Assembly: GCA_009602725.1 (NCBI GenBank)
Contig: WELB01000153.1
Coordinates: forward strand, 308,394 to 322,100
Source of the DNA: Spirogloea muscicola
Lineage: Eukaryota > Streptophyta > Zygnematophyceae > Spirogloeales > Spirogloeaceae
Reading direction: 5' to 3'
Length of the DNA: 13,707 nt
The notes under the pieces are model-generated. The model worked only from the letters and a program-made list of their open reading frames with translations. It ran no database searches and was not told the DNA's origin. How positions within the stretch are numbered: the stretch's first letter is position 1; every line of letters starts with the position of its first letter. Shown in pieces: positions 8,986 to 13,707 of the stretch. Position numbers and translations under genes: made by a program.

Positions 8986-9657
8986 GTACGCCGACGACAT
9001 CACGCTGGTGGGGCAGCCAGACGAGGTCATGTCCACCTTCGCCACCCTCGAAGGGCAGCTGGTAGAGATTGGCCTCAGCATCCGTGCGGCAGAATGCAGT
9101 GCCTGGTCCCCACAGGGCCTGCCAGCCCTCCTGCGCCTGCCCTCCGGCTGTCAGACACCAGCCGGGGGCCCCACTCTCCTTGGGGTCCCCTTAGGCTTAC
9201 CAGCCTTTGTGGTGATTAGCTGCAGGCACGGCTGCATGAGCTCCTCCGGCTGGCGGACCGCCTCCAAGAGCTGAAAGACATGCAGTTGGCGCTCGCCATG
9301 CTAACGAGGTGCATTGCACAGCGGCCGCAGCACCTGGCCCGAGTCCTCCCTCCCCCTCTGGCAGCGAAGGCGGCATATGCATCCTTCGACACCGGCATCC
9401 TGGCGAGCGCGGCGACTCTCATCCAGCACCAGGACTTCCGCACCACACCAGCCGCTCTGCTGCAGGCTAGCCTGCCAGTCAGCCATGGCAGCTTGGGCTG
9501 CCGCCCACTTGCCCGCGCCTGTGAGGCTGCATACCGGGCAGCTGGGCACAGGTTGCCGCTCCCCTGTCCCAGCGCTTCCTCGTACCCAGCAGAGGCGCCC
9601 TGGTGCAGGCGGCAGCTGAAGTGGAGACCGGCCCGCTGCCTTGGGCGAAGGCTGTGA
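8674..9657 (+). pseudogene. LINE-type reverse transcriptase fragment, right copy with C-terminal part
   Basis: The plus strand has motif A, VDVRNAFNRV (8719-8748), then SDLLWRTGSGVVEILQ, motif B altered to GTRQWNPLAG (8878-8907; the usual Gly-Asp is Trp-Asn) and motif C, YADDITLVG, with YADD at 8987-8998. Motif C is in a different frame from A and B. A third frame, 9220-9560, carries the post-RT region (LTRCIAQRPQHLARVLPPPL, LPVSHGSLGCRPLARACEAAY) typical of non-LTR retrotransposon ORF2 tails. The upstream endonuclease part is absent. It is a 5'-truncated, frameshifted copy; similarity to algal LINEs such as Zepp is plausible but was not tested. Confidence 0.8.
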
Positions 9658-9678
9658 AATTCAGCAGGGGGACAGCGA

Positions 9679-9870
9679 GCGGTGCGCATGCATTGAAAGG
9701 GAGGCCAAGCCGAGCCAGTACAAAGTTCAGGCCAGAAGAATCAGTGCAGAGGCTGACTATACACAAAGCGAGCCTCAAGGATTACACGTCCAGTTTGGAG
9801 GAGTCCAAAGGGGGCGATGATTGTGAAAGCAGGCCAAATAGAATGGACAAGGCCTGGAGAGGACGGAGCG
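9679..9870 (-). repeat. Dispersed hairpin repeat, right half-copy
   Basis: Starts with GCGGTGCGCATG and ATTGAAAGGGAGGCCAA, and ends with GAATGGACAAGG. The same order of blocks occurs at 13440-13649. The core at 9821-9835 is degenerate. It abuts the tail of the reverse transcriptase relic. Confidence 0.6.
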
Positions 9871-10462
9871 CAAACCATACGCAGCTATGCAAGGCGCTTA
9901 CTACAGAAAGCACCTCCCCCCCTTCCCCCCCCCCAGCCGTGCTTTTGCCCTCGTTCCTCGGCCCCTCTTGGCCTAAGGCTTTGCTGTATGTAGCCCCATG
10001 GCTTGACCTCAGAAGCCGCGTCCTTTGTACTAAAAGGTGTATTTTGTCTGCACCTTTTGCATGAACACTGTGGTGAGTCTGCTCGGCTTTCAAATCAGGG
10101 CCACTTGCGTCAAGGACCACACCCGGATGGAGGAGACCACTTCTACTCGTGCACATTTACGGAGGCTACAGTAAGAAGTGCTCCTCCCTCCTCCAGCATC
10201 TGGCCCAGGTGGTTGACGCGCGTCCAGTTGGGGGGGCAGCTTGGGGCATACAAGAAATGAGCAGGTATAAGTTGCATGGCACAAAATGCGGATCACGGTA
10301 GATATGCTGCGCTCCCAAGCTTTGGCTATTCATCAGCATGTTGAGCGAGCTTTAAGCGAGGCCACTGGCTTCAGGGCAGTGCTCCACCTTCCCAATTTAG
10401 CCTGTCGGAACTGTGTCTGCTCCATCCTTCAGCTGGCTTTCGTACTGTTACCTTACACCACT
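9871..10462. other. Gene-free stretch between two half-copies of the hairpin repeat
   Basis: Contains a C-rich tract at about 9915-9934 and no recognisable coding sequence on either strand. It might be the interior of a larger element bounded by the inverted half-copies. Confidence 0.35.
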
Positions 10463-10697
10463 CGGCCCCTCAGACCTTGTCCATTCATTTGGGCTGGCCT
10501 CTCACAGCCACCAAGTCAATCTGGAAGCGCTGTTTCGACCTTGTCCATTTCTTTGGGCTGGCCTCTCACAGCCACCAGTCAATTTGGCCGCGCTTTTCTT
10601 CTACCTTAGCCCCCCGTTGGCATTTGCCTGAGCATTTGAACTCGCTTGATCTGGCCTCCCGCTTATGTGTCATGCGCACCGCGCGCCTTCTCCCTCA
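10463..10697 (+). repeat. Dispersed hairpin repeat, left half-copy
   Basis: Begins with GGCCCCTCAGACCTTGTCCA and ends with GGCCTCCC and CATGCGCACCGCGCG (from 10671), the same order of blocks as 13241-13410. The cores at 10491-10509 and 10555-10573 are identical. Confidence 0.65.
10473..10600 (+). repeat. 64-bp tandem duplication of the hairpin core
   Basis: Two adjacent units start at 10473 and 10537, each with GACCTTGTCCATT, the core GGGCTGGCCTCTCACAGCC, and AGTCAATYTGG. They differ at scattered positions, mostly at the 3' end of the unit. Confidence 0.85.
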
Positions 10698-11173
10698 CAC
10701 CGTGTCCCGCTCCGCCAGCGCCAGGCTCGTCGTCATAGCCGCGCCTTACAGCCGCTTGTTCATTGTCAACAGCCGCATCACAACAGCTCTTCCAATTTCA
10801 AGGCAGTGGCCTCAGCCCGAGCCCGCTGACATCAGCGCCCCAGCTCTGCTCTGGAGGCAGCCTCCCCCACGGCAGCCTCCCCCAGCCTCCCCTCAGCTCA
10901 TCTGACTTCCTACTGCTGACACGGGGGTTATTGAGGGCGCCCTGTCTGCCTAGCCTTTGGCTCCGTCATGAACACCTGTATGCATCTGGCTGGCATTTCA
11001 CAGCCGATTCTTTCATATCAGCAGCCGCTTTCTTTCGGCGAACCCCATCAGCCCCTTCTCTTTCCCTCGCGAAGCGAGTGCGGGCGAGCGTGCGAGCCGC
11101 GGTGGGAGCCTCACGGCGACCGCAGTCGCGCGCGCCCGCTGCCTGCGGCTCGGACGCTACCTCCTCCCTGCAC
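10698..11173 (+). promoter_or_regulatory. Upstream region of the DUF538 gene
   Basis: Pyrimidine-rich, with CAGCCTCCCCCA-like tandem units at about 10857-10894 and another hairpin core, GGCTGGCATTTCACAGCC, at 10988-11005. The last 120 bases become very GC-rich, as at the other gene starts here. There is no clear TATA box. The frame of the DUF538 ATG is open upstream but has no earlier in-frame ATG. Confidence 0.4.
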
Positions 11174-12391
11174 ATGGCTACCAAGACTGCCGCTGACATC
11201 CTCGAGGAGTGCCACTTCCCCAGGGGACTCCTCCCCAACACTGTGACAGGTACCAGCCCGCAGCTCGAGAGATTCCGCCGACTCAGCGGCAGGTGCCGCT
11301 TTTCAGAAGACATGTGCTCCAGCGCCCTCTCATGACATCATGGCCCGTGAGGCTGGCTGCCGGACGCGCTAGGACCCACTGGCAGACAGTGGCCTCGCTG
11401 CGTCCCTGAGCAGCCCCGATGGAGAAGCCTAGTGGCTGTAGCTGTAGGTGCGCTGCGGAGGCTAGTGCTTCTGGCAGTCTTCATGGCAATGTGTGGAAGG
11501 AAGCGCACGAGCTTTGGAGGAGGGGGGCTGCTTGCATCCCATTCAAGTGAAGTAGGCAGCTTCACAGCAGGCGAGCTCAGATGAGTATTGACGTACTCTC
11601 CTCGTAGGATGAGCAATTGCTGCCACTGACCTCATGTTCGTGCATGTCAATGCAGATTATGAGCTTCTCGAAAATGGAGATTTCAAGTTGGTTTTAGAGC
11701 CTGATTGACTCTCCATCTGTCGCTGAGTTCAGTAGAATATGCCACCGCTACTCTTGTATTGCTCCCTGTTACCAGTGTGCTCCTCCCCGCGGATCTATGT
11801 CTGCGACCTCCTCACCTGCTAGGTAGCACTGGCTGCTCTAGGATTATTTTAGGGGTCTCGCTGAATGGACGAGCGGGGAGCCTGCTCAGTGACCTGTATG
11901 TTTTGGCCTGCTTGGGAGGCGTGTTGCCCTGCTGGCTGTCTTCTTTGCAAGAGGACGCACTGTAGTAACGTTGCCTTGCGGGCCCATGCGGCAGTTGTAC
12001 CTTGAGTGAGGTGACGTACAGGACGTTTGGAGAAGGGCCCGAGGCCAAGACTGTTTGCTATGCAAAGAAGCTGAAGGGCGTCCTGAAGGACATGTCGCTG
12101 ACCAATTTGAAGGGCATAACGACAAAGAAGGTGAGCAACAACCGGGCAGGAACACTGGGAGGCAAAGCATCCGCTGTGTTTATCAGGCAGCGGAGAGATT
12201 GCATCAGGCAGGAGTGGCTGGGCACTTGTGAGCTGACTGCTCCGACCTGTCTAGCTGCGCAGTTCTTCTTGTGGGTCGGCGTAAACGCAATCAAACGGGA
12301 CACACCCACTTCTACGAACATCAGGTTCATTGCAGGGCCAGTGACTAAAGAGCTACCTGTCGCGTGGTTTGAGGCTCCAGCCTCAAGCTAG
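11174..12391 (+). CDS. DUF538 family protein, 4 exons
   Basis: Exon 1 is 11174-11249 (phase 1), exon 2 starts at 11656, exon 3 ends at 12130 and exon 4 is 12263-12391. Exon 1 gives DILEECHFPRGLLPNTVT and exon 2 continues with DYELLENGDF, the hallmark start of DUF538. Exon 3 gives EVTYRTFG and KLKGVLKDMSLTNLKGITTK, and exon 4 gives FFLWVGVNAI and then IRFIAGPVTKELPVAWFE, matching the family's usual order of a central Tyr strand, a Gly-rich turn and a final Phe-rich strand. The product is about 123-130 residues, normal for the family. DUF538 is a plant-lineage family whose biochemical role is not firmly known to me. No signal peptide is visible. The exon 2/3 junction is unresolved: the frame reads on through KLVLEPD to a TGA at 11706, while workable pairs are 11686 to 11995 (phase 2) and 11690 to 12011 (phase 0), each with a weak donor. 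Confidence 0.78.
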
Positions 12392-12406
12392 CAGCCAATG
12401 GCTACC

Positions 12407-12411
12407 TGTAA
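12407..12411 (+). terminator. Candidate poly(A) signal TGTAA
   Basis: TGTAA followed by ATATA, 16 bases after the DUF538 stop codon. The motif fits the chlorophyte signal, although a 3' UTR this short would be unusual, so the true signal may lie further on. Confidence 0.3.
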
Positions 12412-13240
12412 ATATACAGCCCCATATTCTATGGTGTGGCACAGCCTCCCGGTCCTAAATTTGTCCCCCCAAGGTCTACTGGACAGGCAGTGGCACGTGG
12501 CTATGCCCGTGCCCGTCTCTCAATCAGCTCCGAAGCATCACAAGACCCGTGCAGCATGCCGTCAGGCAGTCCATGTACCCAGAATTGACGTTGTAGTATA
12601 CTTGTAGTCGGCCGTCATCCTCGAGCTACCGTTCCTAGGGTGTGGGCTGGTGCTGCCACTCCTTGCAGATGTCCTACTTGAGCTAAGGAGCCGCAGAAGC
12701 GCACTGCTCGAAGAGGATGCACACGTGAGCGGTGAGGCTTCACTTATAGCCGGGGAGCGAGGGCGGTCTAGGGTGGTGGCACGCACGAGGCTGGAGAGGT
12801 AGGCGAGAGGTAGGCAGGGCGAGGAGCCCAGCCATGGGGGCGCTGGAATGCGGTGGGGCGAGGAGGGGCGAATAGCAACAGCAACGGAGTGGAAATTGTT
12901 GTCTTGGTAGCAATTGAAGGCCAAAGTTGCCAAGTACAAAGGCAAGCACATCTGATGACGTACATCACCTCCTGCAAATTTGACCCGGCAAGGGAGGGGG
13001 TTGAAGGGGCGGCAGGCAACAGCGGCTAGGTGGCCGGAGTGCGCCGGCGACGGAGTTGGTGGGTGGGTGGCGGGTGGGTGGAAGTGGGGGGAGCGGCTAC
13101 AGTGGTGGTGGCGGTCTGCCAACACAGACGGCCACTGGAAACGAGGGAGAAGCAGCTATCCCGACGTGGGCGAGGGCTGTGGATATGCCAGCACCACAGA
13201 ACAAGGTCCAAACGAGTAGGAGGCTCTTCTGGAGCTTCCT
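12412..13240. other. Gene-free stretch downstream of the DUF538 gene
   Basis: No convincing coding sequence; the long minus-strand frame 13125-12562 is low-complexity His/Pro/Ser sequence. A G-rich patch at 13061-13078 has four GGG runs with short loops (1, 4 and 1 bases), a canonical quadruplex pattern. Confidence 0.4.
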
Positions 13241-13649
13241 CTGGCCCCCTTATCGTTCTTTGTTCATTCTTTTTGGGGCTGGCTTGTCCAGCCCCTATCC
13301 TCAATGGGCGAGCCCTTTCAATTCTTCTGGAGAATTGCCCCGTTACTAGGAGGCTCGTTGTAAGGCTCGAAATGGCCTTCCTTTCTAGCTTCATGCGCAC
13401 CGCGCGCTTTCTTCTCCTGGACAGAAAGAGAGAAGGCGCGCGGGGCGCATGAATTGAAAGGGAGGCCAATTCAAGCCAATACATTGTTCAGGCAGAGTCG
13501 AGTGCAGACTAAACAATGCTACATAATACGGAGACCTAATCTAAGGTACCTAAGATGACATTAGTACAGAAAGAAAGTGGCTCTCCCAATGGGGGCAAGG
13601 GCTGTGTGAGAAGGCAGCCCAAAAGGAATGGACAAGGTTCGAAGGGGCC
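13241..13649. mobile_element. Foldback element, near-complete copy of the hairpin repeat
   Basis: The left arm begins GGCCCCCTTATC and the right arm ends GAAGGGGCC. The reverse complement of the right arm follows the left arm through the TTCATTCYTTTTGGG block, the core hairpin (left 13275-13295, right 13599-13620), CAATGGG, GAGCC and, after a diverged middle, GGCCTYCCTTTC, CATGCGCMCCGCGCG and TTCTC. The innermost arms, about 13375-13420 and 13428-13468, would form a stem of about 40 bases with a loop of about ten. No protein is encoded, so this would be a non-autonomous element. I did not find a clear target-site duplication. Confidence 0.65.
13275..13295. repeat. Perfect core hairpin
   Basis: GGGGCTGG (13275-13282) and CCAGCCCC (13288-13295) form a perfect 8-bp stem around CTTGT. 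This is the strongest version of the core found in all copies. Confidence 0.85.
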
Positions 13650-13687
13650 AGACGTTTGGAGAGGCTGTCCTTCAAAAGCCGGCCGAA

Positions 13688-13707
13688 GGGGGGGGGGGGG
13701 GGGGGGG
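13688..13707. repeat. Poly-G run at the window edge
   Basis: Twenty consecutive G at the very end of the window. This may be a true homopolymer cut by the window, or an assembly or sequencing artefact at a contig end. Confidence 0.7.

Noticed and set aside
9216-9689. A minus-strand frame of 157 codons over the RT tail
   Set aside because: It is antisense to the recognisable LINE ORF2 tail on the plus strand.
10473-10600. Possible CRISPR-like repeat
   Set aside because: Only two adjacent units with no spacers between them, and the context is a eukaryotic nuclear gene region.
12562-13125. A 187-codon minus-strand frame
   Set aside because: Its His/Pro/Ser-rich composition has no domain signature, no splice support and no GC-rich start of the kind the other genes have.
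13625-13660. Sequence GGTTCGAAGG resembling a tRNA T-loop
   Set aside because: No matching acceptor, D or anticodon arms around it; it belongs to the foldback repeat arm.

Overview
The window looks like nuclear DNA of a plant-lineage eukaryote, most likely a green microalga, possibly a trebouxiophyte (inference). The genes are split by GT-AG introns, and three of the four have families typical of the green lineage: a TOM2A-type tetraspanin-like protein, an F-box/kelch protein and a DUF538 protein. First exons are extremely GC-rich, later exons are much less so, and TGTAA motifs, the usual chlorophyte poly(A) signal, follow two stop codons. I saw no prokaryotic operon structure, tRNA, rRNA or CRISPR array.

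Layout. 37-1781 (+): three-exon four-pass membrane protein. 1782-3160: no gene; holds a copy of a dispersed hairpin-containing repeat (about 2811-3064). 3709-3846 (+): a 45-residue single-pass membrane protein, preceded by a tract of six GGG runs (G-quadruplex type). 3847-5350: no convincing gene; a second repeat copy, in the opposite orientation, lies at 4233-4340. 5352-7936 (-): nine-exon F-box/kelch gene reconstructed here, whose first exon encodes MGGCLASARSR, a candidate lipidation signal. About 8368-9657: remains of a LINE-type reverse transcriptase in two head-to-head copies that form an imperfect palindrome of about 600 bp. 9679-10697: two half-copies of the hairpin repeat in inside-out order, one with a 64-bp tandem duplication. 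11174-12391 (+): four-exon DUF538 gene. 12392-13240: no gene. 13241-13649: a near-complete foldback copy of the hairpin repeat, followed by a 20-base G run at the window edge.

The genes show no obvious shared pathway; this looks like an ordinary stretch of chromosome with repeats between genes. The most interesting parts are the foldback repeat family, whose short core hairpin is kept even where its sequence has changed, and the palindromic pair of reverse transcriptase relics. All exon models come from reading by eye, using splice consensus, phase agreement and family resemblance; no transcript or database search was available.
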